Below, one piece after another: positions 13,001-28,100 of a stretch of 64,000 bases of DNA (the stretch's first letter is position 1; the number at the start of each line of letters is the position of its first letter). Below the pieces are notes generated by a model. The model searched no databases and had not been told where the DNA came from. It saw nothing but the letters and a program-made list of their open reading frames with translations. The position numbers and the translations under genes are program-made. This DNA is from Paragordius varius (Eukaryota > Nematomorpha): assembly GCA_964247055.1 (NCBI GenBank), contig OZ176055.1, positions 1,116,001-1,180,000 on the forward strand, given 5' to 3'.

Positions 13001-16000
13001 GGTAGATGAATGTTTTAGTTTGTTGTAACGTAGTTTTGATACTGTGTTAACTGGGTGATTATAGGGTTACTTTTAAGATGTGCGATTACCAACTTGTGTT
13101 GCGATTGCAGTTCAGGGATTGTTCTGCTATTTGTAAAAGTTTTTTTAAAGAATAGCCTGACATAATCAAATCAATGGCAGTGCTTGATTTGCCTGAAACA
13201 TAAGTGGAATATTTAGATGTGTCCTTTTTAAAGAAGGTATTAATTATTGTTAAATCGTTATTTGTTGCAAAATCAAGAATACATATTTACCATTATCATT
13301 AAGGGAAAAATTAAGATTAAATCCTCCGTGTACATTTGGGATAGGCAAATTGCCGATATGACCATTAAGGTCTTCAGAAAGAATTAATTTTTCATTTTCA
13401 GGGATTCCATTTGAAATTTTTTGATATAGAGTTGACCAAAAAGCATCTGATACGTCATAGATTGTACCATAAACCGGTGCGTATAATGAGAATATATTGT
13501 AGATATAATTATTGATTTTTATTTTACGAACATTTTACGCTCGTTAATGTAATGAGTGGTTGAAATAATATTATTAGATTTTAAACGTTGCGCGATAAAA
13601 ATGGCGACTCCCGCCTTTCTTTTGTCTGAGTTACCAGCACTAAATTATATGAAAATTTCCAACAGTTTTGGTACCTTGCCCCCTTTCCATTTAATTTCCT
13701 GAATAGAACAGATATCCACTTTTCTTGCTTTCATAAAGTCTAGAAGCAATTTCTTTTGATCTCGCTGTCTAACATTCCAAGTCGGTATCCGGAATTTGGA
13801 TTTTTCACAAATTTTTTTTTACGAGGATGGAATTCCTAATCAAAAGAAAAAAAAGGCCGGAGTCGCCATTTTTATCGCGCAACGTTTAAAATCTAATAAT
13901 ATTATTTCAACCACTCATTACATTAACGAGCGTATTATGTTCGTAAAAAATAAAAATCAATAATTTTATCTACAATATATTCTCATTATACGCACCGGTC
14001 TCTTGTACAATCTCTGACTTATCAGATGCGTTTTGGTCAACTCTATATAAAAAAATTTCAAATGGAATCCCTGAAAATGAAAAATTAATTCTTTCTGGAG
14101 ACCTTAAAGGTCATATCGGCAATTTGCCTATCCCAAATGTACAGGGAGGATTTAATCTTAATTTTTCCCCTAATGATAATGGTAAATATGTATTCTTGAT
14201 TTCGCAACAAATAACAATTTAACAATAATTAATACCTTCTTTATTGAGGATACATCTAAATATTCCACTTATGTTTCTTTCAGGCAATCAAGCACTGCCA
14301 TCGATTTGATTTTAAAATAGAAAATAATTTATTAACTTACGGTTATTTTACCATTTTAAAGCAGTTTTTAAATGTGTAATTTTTTTAAGATTAAATGTTG
14401 AATTATTTTTAATAAGTTTAAATGGTATTTTAAGTAAGTAGTTCTTAATGATGTAAAAAAGGTAAAAACTTTTAATTTTGTTGCCATATATTTCTGATGT
14501 TAATGGCTAGCAAAATATACAATTTAATTAATAAAGCATGTTATTTATATAGGAATTATAAAATTATATACCATTTACAGTTCAAATTTACCCTAAAATT
14601 AATTATGTGTTTTTTTAAGATTATAATTACCTTTATTTTATAATATTTTTAAAATATGAACTTCTGTTTAAAATTAATATAATGCTGAAAAAATAATGAA
14701 CTAAGCCATAAAGATATATTTCGTATTCCGAAAACAGATAATCTATTTTTAGGGTGAATTGGAATTGTTCAAGGGTAAATTTTAATTGTAGATGTGGTAT
14801 ATATAAATTTTCCACACTTGAATATTAAAAACTTTTGTAATTTCTCCAAGGTATTAATAAATTTATTGTAAATACCCTAATAACATATGTTATTAAATAG
14901 TTTATTTTCCATATATATCAATTTATAAATTTCTTTTGTGGATTTTTTTTAGAATTTAGTTGCGGTCGGAGAATTAGATCCCCTAAATCGACGTTTATTC
15001 ATTGAACCCAAGCCCGAATTGGTCGTTCAGGGTATATATAATATATATATATACCATTTACAGTTTAAATTCACCCTTGAACAATTTAAATTTATACCTT
15101 TGAACGATTCAAATTTACCCTAAAAAATTATGTGTTTTCAAACTAATAGTACTCTTTATTGATATGAAATATATTTTTATGGCATAATTTATTATTTTTT
15201 CATTATTATTTTAATTTTAAAATTAATTTCAAATATAAAAAATTAAAATAATTTCTAATCTAAAAAAACCTTAATTTATTTGAGGGTTGCTGAATTTGAA
15301 TCGTAAATGGTATATTATCATAAAATATTGAGAAAAAACCAGTTTTCCTGATAATACGTAAGTATATGTTAAATAAGTTACAGTGAGCACATTTATGTGC
15401 TTTGTTCTCATAATTTTTGCCCAATGGGCAATACAGTATCATATAGTTAAATATCAACACAACATTAAATTTGTTTATTTAATTACGGACAAAAGTTGTT
15501 TTAAAACACATGCTACTGTATCACCAATTGAACATCAACAATATGCTTCTCTAATTTTATATATATATATATATCCACAATTAAGGGGTAAAAAATGGAC
15601 TATATTTTAATTTGTAATTTTTTATATTACATATACCATTCACAATTCATATCACCCTTGAAAATTTAAATTCACCCTCGAACTATTCAAATTCACCCTC
15701 TTAAATTATATGTTATTCAAGATTTATTACCTATATTTTTTTAAAAAATAAAATTTTTATTAAAATTAATATAATACTGAAAAAATAATAAACTATGCCA
15801 TAAAGATATATTTAAATTAATATGAATTATATTAGCTCGAAAACACATCATTTATTTTTAGGGTGAATTTGAATTGTCCCAGGCATTTTTATACAATTAA
15901 ATTTTATCTTAAGTCTCTTTAGTTTATGTTTTATAATATTCTGTATGTATTATGTATGTTTAGTGGTTGTCGTAACCGATGATGATCATATCAAAGATGA

Positions 16001-19000
16001 AATCTTACGGCAAATGATCCCAGTTCAAACTATTCAAGAAATTTATCCGATCGAAGTCCATCCCTCAAGGATTCTAACTAAAATTTATAGTTATCTTGGT
16101 ACGTTTTTCTTTAATAATGATTTTTTTGAAAACTTTTGAGTTTTGAGTTTTAAGTTTTTTTGTATATATATATATATATATTAAGATGCGGTTTATGTTA
16201 AAAGAGAAATGGCTAAAATGTGTAAAAACGAAAATATTTTTGAGATATATATATATATATATATATTTGTGTGACAAACATAATTTAAATATAAAAAATA
16301 TGGTTGACATTATAATATTATATTGTTGAAGATCAATTAATTATTGATCTTATTTCGTCTTGTAAAAAAATAAAGAAAGCTATGCTTAAACCATATCTTT
16401 AAATCTTGATTACTTTTTCCTTATTCTTTTGCAATCTGTAAACGATTATTATATTGGATAAATCATATCATGGTTTAAAAGTATGTAGTTTTCCTTTACG
16501 AAAAATGTTTAATAATTTTTTACTTATGATGAAATTTTTTTAAAACAAATTTAATTTTTTATCCATTGGACATTATTTACTTCATTACAGGTGTGAATAA
16601 AAAATTACGGTTATCTGGACGTCCCCTCAATGAAACATTCTTACTTTCGACATGTAAACTGTATAGCTTAGATCAAAGACTCTTAGCCTTTACATCTCAT
16701 GTAAGTTTCATAGTAATATAGTATTATATTTTTATTTTTACCCTAAAAAAATACAATAAGAGGCGCGCCGAATTTTGTATAAATTGTTGGTTAGTTTTTT
16801 CCAGTTTTTTATTTTAATCACTTAAAAAAATGATTTTATTTTGTAATAGATTGGTTTGTTCTCGTTCTATTACTATATATAGGAAATTGGTATTGTAAAA
16901 GGGAAAAAAGCTTGCATTCTTTTTTATATTACAGTCATGTATCCTTTATTTTATGAAAAATTTATTTTTTTTGTTAAATGGTTATAAATTTTTGAAAGCC
17001 CTTGTTTTTTCCATTCTCTACCAAATAAGAGAAAATAAATTTTTGATAAAATAGCGGATGTCACAATGTATAATGATAATTTGGTTATAATTTATGTACA
17101 ACCGGGAAAAACTAAAATATCTTTTGAAAGTTTTTTTTATTTAACCAAGATTCACATACATACGTGTGTTCATTGTATATTGATGTGGTTGGATTGAATT
17201 TTACATCCTAATTACATTCATTGTTGAAATGAAAATCTCATAAATTTATATTTAATTTGTCATAAGGTGTAATTTCATTCTACCCTTTATTGTACTTACC
17301 AAGATGCAGTAAACTTTACTTTTTGTATTTCTTATATAAAATTAAAACATTTAATAATATTCAATTTATTAGATTCCGATATTTCCGTCAACGCTGTTCT
17401 TTAAAATTGAAGGTCGCTGAGTTGGGTAGGATTTGATTTTGGGTTTCCAAGAGGTTCTACATGCCGCATTTTCAACTTTTATGTCCAGCAAGGTTGAATA
17501 TTCTGTGATTGTGGAAGACCAGGTTTTAAAGAGACGTCCTAATCTCGAGCTTGTAGTACGGAAAGATTGCATTATTTATAAGCCGTTTGGCTGTGATGTG
17601 AGAATCGAGGTTAGGGATTTTAAAGATTTTGTATGGGTAAATTCATTTTGAAAGCTGTCGAGTTTACTGTTAAAGGACCTAAAGCATAGTTTTAAATATT
17701 TTAGTTTTAGCAAATTGGAAATTTGTGATGTATGATTTTGTCATTGGCCCGCATTCAGGGCTATAAGTAAGGGCAGGTCGTATGATTGTGGTAAATAATT
17801 TCCCACTGGTTTCAAGATTGACAAATGTTAAATAATGATATTTTCTCAGGACTCCTCAGTTTTATGTTTTAGGGTCGTCTATTTTATTCCTCATTTGGTG
17901 GAAAATGGGGCGTCGTCTAAATACTTTAATTGGGTGACAGTTTTATATTAAATTTATTGGCAATAGAATTGGGGATATTTTGTAACGGGTAAATGATTTT
18001 TGTTGCATATGGTCCAATTAAAATCTGTAATGTATAGTTTATTTATTTCGGCGCATTTTTTATGAAACCAAAATTTGCATTTAAGGCACTGAATAGAATT
18101 TGATTTTACTGCTCTACTACGGATTCTGCTGGTAAATTTCATTGGTTTTTCTATATCTTCATACATTATTTTTGTCTTAATTGGGTTAACTTTGAGACAG
18201 ACCGTATCCCTCAACACAGTTTTTTCAACCATCTATGGCTTGTAGTAGTCAGTCTTTGAATGTATCCTTGATAACCAAATCATCTAGCAATTCTCAGGAT
18301 AATCATCTCCCAATGCTATAATTATTTCATTCGTTAATATTATAATTATTATTATAAAAACCAGGCGACTAGGGTGTGGATCCTCATGAAATATGTATTT
18401 TTCTCACAGTATCAGTATTGGGTGTGTTGCTTTTAATGTACATTTAAATTACCATAATATATAGGTATCGATATATCCTTTGTTAAAATTATTCACATTT
18501 TACACCAAATTTGATTTGTTTAGATATTTTATTTGATAGTATTTAGATCAGTCCGAATTCTATATGGCATCAGATCAGGATTTGTTTGTCGATATGTTTA
18601 AAATGTTGTTGGGATTACTTTCGAATTCTTGGAAGGAAGTGGGAAGGCCAACCATGCTATTATTTTTACAGAAGACAAGCTTGAATCGTAATTTTTTACA
18701 TTTTATTTGAAATGAGAATTGTTTAATTTAAATTATTAAAAAGAAAGATAATGAGTATTACATTAAAACTATAACTATTTTTTTCCTAAATAATCTAGGT
18801 TTCAGTTGTATAGGGATGTAAAGAGGAAACACATTCAAATCAGTATACAATTAATAACTCTTTTACTTAAAGATTTAGTCCTTACACTTTAATTTTTATG
18901 TATATTGGTAAGAAACCTTATAAGTATCAAAGGTTAAAACGATATTATTAGGTTTTAAACAATAATAATAAAAATTTTTTTGTGGCCTTAATCTTAATTA

Positions 19001-22000
19001 TTTTATACAATATTAAAATTTGGATAACATTTTTTTAATGTTTTTAGCTTCCGATAATAAGTTAGCCCGATCGATTGTTACCACACTGACTAAGCTTAAG
19101 GATGGTTATTTAGGTGGTGTTAGGTATCAAATAATAATTTTTTTATACATTATTTAACTTTTTAATTTTCTATACTAGGAAAAATTACAATTACAAAATA
19201 TATTTTTTTTTCTCAGAGTTCAAATTGGTCATATCAAAGATTTTGTAAGTACCTCCTGTATAACCAATGTAACTTGGTTAGTGGACCCTATTGATACTGG
19301 TAAACTATTAGTACGATTTTTATTGGAATGAATTTCAAATAATTTTGATCTCAATAATAAAAATATTTGTTTTTCTTAAGTATTGTGTCATTTTATTTAT
19401 AGTATGTTTTAATACAAAGTTTATGTTGTTTTGATCATTTTAAAGATAAATGTTAGGTTTTTCTTTTAAATTGCAGTAGTTTATCTTAAAAATGCATATG
19501 TATGTGTTTTAGCCAAATTAATATAAATATTTACTTTTATAATAATTTCTACATACTTATTATTGAAAATCGAATTTTTTTTTATAGTATTACAAAATCG
19601 AATAAGTTTACCTATATATTTTGGAAAATTATTTGAAAAATATTTTTTTATTGACAAAACACCTAAAATTACAAGTTATTCTCTTGATTGATAATCCGAA
19701 TATTATATCATCTTTAATTTTTTTTAACTCAACCATCTTAAAAAGATACTTGTAAATCATAACCCATTTATATGTATACCATTTACACTTCAAATTCACC
19801 CTTGAACATTTCCAATTAACCCAACAATTTAAATTTACCCTAAAATAATAAAAAACTATCTACTCTGAATTTTTAATAAAATGAAATTTTGTTTAAAATA
19901 ACAATAATACTGAAAAAATAATAAACTATGCTATAAATTTGATTGTTTTTTAGGGTGAATTTGAATTGTTCGAGGGGGAATTGTATTGTTCAAGGGTGAT
20001 TTTTAAATTGTTCGAGGGTGAATTTGAATTGTTCAAGGGTGAATTTGAATCGTTTAAGGGTGAATTTGAATTGTTCAAGGGTGATTTTTGGAATTGTTTG
20101 AGGGTGAATTTGAATTGTTCAAGGATGAATTTGTATTGTTCGAGGGTGAATTTGAATTGGTCAAGGATGAATTTGAATTGTTTAAGGGTGAAATTGAACT
20201 GTAAATAATTTATATATATATAAATATGGTAGTACATGATAGCCACAGCGTTTTAGAGACCATTTTAGGCCAAGGGCGAACGGCAAAACCTCAGCTATCG
20301 CCGGCTTATGAGAAAGGACAAAGGCCATCCCTAACCCATTGGTCCAACGTTAAACACTATGCCCAATTTTGTCGTGGGCTAGTTAAACGTACCAAATCTA
20401 TATCTGTTGATCGGAATGAAGCTAGTATGTGTAAAATTTAATTGCTTAGTTGATAAAGAGAAAAGTTTTAAGCAAGGAGATAGATCTAATGGAAATATCG
20501 TTTAAATTCAGTGATAATCTAATTTTTATAACTCTTATTAGGTTAAAATTTAGTAATATTTTGTCGCACCAAATCTATATCTGTTGATCGAAATAAGCTA
20601 GTATGTGTAAAATTTTATTAGTTAATAGGAATTTAAAGAGAAAAGTTTTAAAAAGGGAAATTAATTAATGAAATATATATCAGTTTAACAGTATTAATCT
20701 AATTGTTATAACTCTTATAAGGTTAAAATTTTGCTATTTTGTCGCACCAAATCTATATATCTTGATCGGAATGAAGCTAGTATGTGTAAAATTTAATTGA
20801 AGTGATTTTTAAATTTATTTTAAAGAAAAGACTCATAAAAAGGTTTAAATTATAAATTATCTAATGGAAATATTGTTTTTATTTAGTAATTATAAATGAT
20901 AAAATTCAAAAGTTTTACCCAACTTTGTCGTAGTTAATCAAAAATTTGATAAATAGTATTGAAAAACTAAATATATTTTTTTCAGAAAGGGTTTTATATC
21001 AAGGCGATAAAAATATGTTTACAACATAGTTTTTGGCAGGTTTTTTGGTAAAATAAAATAAATTTTTTATGCTATATTCAGATATTATAGCCTCACGAGC
21101 TAGGAAAGACAAAAAAACTTTGTTAGACCTACCCAGTCCCCTGATTGAAGCGACTTCGGTTGCCATGGCAACCACCCCAAATACAGATTACCAAAAGAAG
21201 CCTTTGTTATCTCCTATTGTAGATTCACCACACATCTTACAAAGCTCAGCAAATGAAGGTTATTTAATTAATTAATTTTTTTAAACGGAAAAAATGCGAC
21301 GAAAAATATGACAAATTTATGGTTAATATGTTAGAGTTTCACCCAGGTTTTAGTGATTATATATCGAAAATATTTTTATTTAAATTAATTTAAAAATTAT
21401 AATAAGTGTATGCGTTTGAAACAATTTAGTGTAATTTTTAAAAAATATGTCAAACTATGCCGAAGATATGTATTAATTTATATGCTAAAGTTTTAGCCGG
21501 GTCTTAATGATATTTCTAGTTATATAATTATTAATTTTTTGATACTATTTCAATTCTATGAATTAAATTTTATAACAAAGTATTGTGTTAAAATTTTAAA
21601 TAATTTTTTGAATCTATTATAAAACCAAATAACTACTATCAAACTCAATTGATATCATAAAATGATTAATATTTTTCCATATTTTTTATAAATCAGCTGA
21701 TCGGTACAGTCATTTTTCGGAATGGAAAGATAACGAAAGCAGTGCTTATCATAACAAAGATTTAGAGGAACTGCAAAAAATGTTACTTCAAAGCGAATCC
21801 CTTAACGAACAAGCCGACATTATTCATTTTCTTTACATAACTAAGTAGGGATTTGCCTTTAGAAAAAAAAATTTTTTTAGATTTTTTAAGGTCTTTGATT
21901 TAAAACCACGTAACTAAAATTAAAAATTTTAATATGAAAAAAATGAATATTTTTGTATAAAATGGGATATTATGAAAAAATCCATCCAACATTCAACAAA

Positions 22001-24930
22001 ATGGAAATTTAAATTTTATAAATTCGTATAGTTAATTATTTTAGATGATTTTTAATTAAATTATTTCGTGATATATAATGTGTTTTTAGTTAGAATTTAT
22101 ACAAAAAATTAACCTTAAATGATTAAAAAGAACAGTAAAAATTACAATATTATGAGTAAAAATTAAGGTACTACTATTAATTTTTGTTAAAAAACCAACA
22201 TATATCCATATTTTTGTTTATAAACTAAATTATTGTGTGAAATACGTAACATAGAGTTTGTTTCCCATTTACTATCTATTAACCCGATAAATTATATTAT
22301 GTTTAAAAAATAAAAATACGGTTTTATAAATATGTTTGTCTATTTAAAAAATAATTTATTTAATCTTTTAATTTTTACATTTTCGCCCGTATAATTTTAT
22401 TCCCTTTTTTCTTATAATAGAGGTGCAGATTATGTCGTTAAGAAGGATGGCGAATCCAACATAACTGTCAATGATTTGTTACAAGAACTGTATGATAAAG
22501 TAAAAATGATGATAAATTCCAAAGATTTAATTTTTTTAACATTTTTAAAAATGAATCGCTCTCATATAAAACTGCTCTCTATTTCTTTATTGCTCAGACT
22601 TGTCATACGAAACAATGGTGGTTAGTTAGACATACGGCTGGCCTTCTACGAAAACGTGTTGATAATTTATCAAAGGTAGTATTAAATAAACCACAAAGTA
22701 TGCATTTCAATGGTTTTTACAGCAATTATAGTAGGTGGCAATTTACAATACAACAGTAGCGTATGAATAAAAACAAAGAAAGGAATAAATTATTTATTCA
22801 ACATTTTGTTGTTTTTTTTCCATACACTACTGTAGTGTTGCAAATCGCCCCACTATAGTGTAGTTTGAAAAATAAGCAACCATTAAAATGCATACTCTAA
22901 TATGTAGTACCGAAGATTACAAATGTTTATAATTGGTGAATAATAATAAATCTTTAACAATTTTAGCACTAAAAAAGCAAGTTCATACATATATTTTCCC
23001 CTATGAAAACCAATTGAGATACCATTATAATCAAAATGATATTGCTGTGTTGGCTGTAATCAAATTTTTTCAGTAAATATAACATATTTTGTCCCTAAAA
23101 TTTTGTTGCTTAATGGTTTGTAGCTATAAATCAGATTTATTTTAGGGTTAAGTTTTATATTATCAATCATATTTTTAAAGGAAATTTTGTTATCAAAATT
23201 TTGGAAATTTAATATTCATATCTTTCCAATAAAATAGATTGTGACAGATTTGTTAGTACATCAAAAACAGGTGACTATAGGCTTACCTCCAGAACCACGT
23301 GAAAAAATTATATCACACCCGTTGCCCCCTGATAAATTACGTGACCTTATAAATGAAGCCTATGGCGATGATTACAGTTCTGCCATGTTGACTCAAGTTT
23401 TTAATTTTTTTTAGTGTTTTATAAAAAAATAATTTTAAAAAAATGGAATATAGACGGTTTTTTAAAAAGAGTTTTAATAAAAATAAGAGCTTTATGTTAA
23501 CTTGAGTAAAGAATTTTTATTAATCTTTTCAATTTTTGAGTAATCTTGATGGGTGTACTTTAGTAATGATGGAATATTAACTTTAATGAATACAAATAAT
23601 TGCTTGTAGTTTATTATAAATTGCTATATAACATTTACAATAAAGTGTGATATTGTTATCGGATTAAAATTGGTCAATTAAATTTAAAAACTAATGATAG
23701 AATTTCTATAGCTCGGTATTGTTAACTACAAGTTTTTGATTTTATTAATTTTTATTTATTTGAAAAGAAATATCATTTTTGAGTAAATAGTTTTCAGATT
23801 AATTGTTTAATCAACTTTTTTTACATTGTTGGTTATTTAATAAATTTCGGATTTACGCCTAATGTTGGTGCTTTAGGAAACTATAATTTTTATTTAACCA
23901 GACATAATTCTCTCTTGTTGTACCATGAATACTACTGTAAAACTGAAATTACACGGACAAAACGTAAAAATATAAAGACAAATTTTTTCTAAAAGACAAC
24001 CACCATACTTTTTTAATATTGCTTTATTTTAATATAACACATTGTCTTAAATGGCAAAGTGTTAAATTGAGATATATAAGACTAACACAATCAATTCTAT
24101 ATTTTATAATTGTAACGAAATAACTTGTATAGGAAAAAATAAGGTTTTAAAAAGTATGATTGTCTTTTAGAAAAAAAATATTTGTCTTAATATTTTCACG
24201 TTTTGTCCGTATAAATTCAACTTTTACTGTATCTTATTTAAACTATATTTCTCAGTATATGACCCAAACCAAAACTTGATTCCTAATCAAACCAATTAAA
24301 TTAATGTGATAAAAATTTACATTACATATGAAATTATGAATAAAAATCATTCAATCACCTTTGCAGTCTAATAATACAAATTGTCATGTCATCATTATTA
24401 TTTGTATGGGGATTCGCTATTTCCGTTAATTTTTTCAATCTTTTCGATCTGATAAAGTGTTAGCTAAAGCGATTTGAGGTAAAGAGCAATTCTATTTAGT
24501 AAGGAATAGCTAAAATATAGCTTTTTTTAATTTTTATCTGGCAATAATTTATAAAAACCAGCAATTTCCCTTTACTCGTACTGTATATGTCAAAAAAATA
24601 AAAAATTTCTTGTCAAAATAATTTACAGTAAAAATTGAAATTATACGGACAAAACGTAAAAATTTAAAGGCAAATATTGTTTTCCAAAGACAACCATACT
24701 TTTTTACTTAATTTATCCTATAACAATGATTTAATTACAATTGTAAACTACACAATTAATTGTGTTACCAAATGACATTTCTATATTATTTTTACAGTTC
24801 AAAACAATAAGTTACATTTTAAATAATCCAAATATAAAAAGTATGGTTGTCTTTTTTTGGAAAAAAAATAGTCTTTATATTTTCAGGTTTTGTTCCGTAT
24901 ATTTTTAATTTTTACTGTAATTTATCACTT

Positions 24931-24965
<35 letters not shown>

Positions 24966-25132
24966 TCCATATTATACTTTACAGTTCAAAACAATGCATT
25001 ACATTTCAAATAATCGCGAGATATAAAAAGTATGGTTGTCTCTTTTTGAAAAAAAATTTGTCTTTATATTTTTAAGTTTTGTCCCGTATATTTTCAATTT
25101 TTACTGTAATTTATCACTTTTATAAATTTACA

Positions 25133-25165
<33 letters not shown>

Positions 25166-28100
25166 TCTATATCATTACTTTACAGTTTAAACAATGAGTT
25201 ACATTTTAAATAATCGCGAGATATAAAAAGCATAGTTGTCTTTTTTTGAAAAAAAATATTTGTCTTTATATTTTCAAGTTTTGTCCCGTATATTTTCAAT
25301 TTTTACTGTAATTTATCACTTTTATATTTATATATGTATATACTAGGAATTATTAGTGTACTTATCCATCCTAATTTCCACGGAACCAAGTTTATTCAAA
25401 GAAATCCTACGAGTCCGTACTGGACTTATCTTGCAAGTTATGGCTTCTGAATTAGCTCGCATACTTGAATGTTCAGGTTTATTCATATCCAAGTTAATAT
25501 AAAAATTATAATTAAATTGGAAAATAAAAATAAATTTTTAGCGGTTATCATTTTATAAATAACTTATAATGAAATTCCATGTTTTTGTGTAAAGATAATT
25601 TATCAATATATTTAATTTTTTTACAACTATATCAATTGAGTTGTGTAAATATAGGATTAAAGATAGATAATTTTTTTTTTGGAATTATCGCCAAAATTAT
25701 AAAAATTTGACATTTATTACTTATAAAAATATTTTTTTATAAATAAATACTAGAAATTTATTTTTTTTTGAAATTTTTGCTGAATATTTATTTCATAATT
25801 CCGTAGGCGAGGAAGCATCGGACCATTTATTGAATTTGAGTCCTTATGAATTGAAAACTATACTTTACAACATTCTGAGTGGTCGAGAATTTAATATTGG
25901 TAAATAATTTTTTATTTTAGTTTTGCATTTTTTTTAAAATTATAACAGTAGAGTATAGGATACAAAATTTGTAATTAAAAAAATCTTTAAAACAAGGATA
26001 AATATTGTTTGATTACAAGCATTTGTTGTTTTTTACCATACGCTACTGTACTTTTATTTTTATAGTTTTGGGAAGAAAAGCAATTATTTTCATATCAAAT
26101 TTTGTGGGCTTAATTATTTAGTTTTTTTTAAACTTACAGTATCAATCCGTAAGATTTGCCTTTTCGAAGAAATTTATTACTATCAATAATTATATTCTTT
26201 AAAAGATATATATTAATCTTTATAAGATAAATTATATATAAAATATGTATTTGGATAGATTTATATATATATTTAATATCTAAAATATAAAACCCATTTT
26301 TTTGTTATAGAAATGTTAATCCTGAATGTTGTTTTTTTTTAAAAAAAATTTAGTTGATTTTTAAAAATTTGGCGCACTCTGTTTTACACACCTATTTTTG
26401 CTTTTATAGGTTCTAGTTGGGTAGCCCCAAATCAATCCATAGCTCCATTAGTGAAAGAACAAAAAAATATCAATGAATTAAAATTGCTTATGAAAAAGGT
26501 ATATAATATAATAATGATATTCAACATTTTGTGTGCTTGTATATACAGTTTATGGGGTGAATGTTTGAAATTTTGTGTTATACACTTGATTTGATTTTAA
26601 AAATTTTATTTTTGATTTCGGTTTAATTGTTAATCAATTTGGTACTTATATTTTGGTTTTTTATCAAAATATAGAGATATCCTAATATTATAAATTAAAT
26701 TTTTTTGCAACCACCTTAATATAAACTTTAGGGAACAATTGTATCCTACATACTTCCAAACTAAAAATGTTATACTTTTACTACATGATTAAAATGCAAA
26801 AAAATATGATCAAATACTTTGGACCTGGAAAACAAAAACTTACGAACGAAATATATGATTGTTGATGCCTGGCTTTATTTTTTAACGGTTAGGTCTTTAA
26901 ACGGTGTTTGATTTGCAAAAAATCTTTTACTACTCGAGTATTTTAAATACTTTTTTGTGCGTCACAGTAAAATTAAGACTTTAAAGACAAAATGTAGAAT
27001 AAAAAAAACATACATTTGAAAGTACAACCAAACCTTTTATACCTAAGATATCTTAAATATATACCATTTACTTCAAGTTCACCCTCAAACAATTCAAATT
27101 CACCTTGAAAATATATTATTTATTTTCGCGCTAATATAACTCATCATTCATATTAAATATATTTTTACGAAATATTTTATCATTTTTTAGCATTATATTA
27201 ATTTTAAACAGAATGTCATAATTAATTAATATTAAAAAATAAAGGTAATTTTTAATATTAATAAAAACGGATATTTAAGGGTGAATGTGAATTGTTCAAG
27301 AGTGAATTCGAATTGTTCAAGGGTGTTGAACTGTAAATGGTATAATATATAATTTTGAGCTGCGCAAAAAACATATAGAGATATAAATAGGTAACACTTT
27401 TAATTATATATTATCTAATTTTCAAGGTTTAAAACAGTATGGCTTTGATATTTGAATAAAAGATTAATTTTTTACGTTATTATAATTTTAATCAGTAGGA
27501 ATGATTTTAAAAAATTTTTTTGTTTTTATAAATTTGAATTTTTTCTATTCATCATATAATTACTGTAGTGTTTTTTAAAAAAATTTATATTATGGATTTA
27601 CAGAAAAACTGAAATTATACGGACAAAACGTAAGTACATAAAGACAAATATTTTTCTCTAAAAGACAACCATACCTTTTTGAACGTTAATTTTTCTATAT
27701 AAGCTATTTAATTACAAATGTTATACATAGAATTGATTGTGTCACCAATATACAATATTATAATTTGTAATTTAAACCAATGAGTTACATTTAGAAAAAA
27801 TGGAGTTTAAAAAGGTAGGATTTTCTTTTAGAAAAAAACATTTGTCTTTATATTTTTACATGTCCGTATAATTCCAATTTTAACTGTACTTTTATCAATT
27901 TAATTCTTCATGCATATACAACCTTTTTTTATATCATTTATTTCAGAGAATAAGTAGTCATATAGGTATTTTGGGGGAAACTAAAGAATCCCGCGCCGAT
28001 ATTCCATTACATGGGCAATGGTTAAGAAGGCGACGTTTGGATGGTTCACTCAATAGAGTCCCCGTTAATTTTTACAGTAGTGTTTGGAAAATTCTGGAAA

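Noticed and set aside
19950-20246. Open frames on both strands with repeating peptide FKGEFEL / NSPLNNS
   Set aside because: The 21-bp minisatellite in MITE A8 is a multiple of three and keeps all frames periodic. Not a gene and not a CRISPR array (no constant-repeat/unique-spacer pattern).
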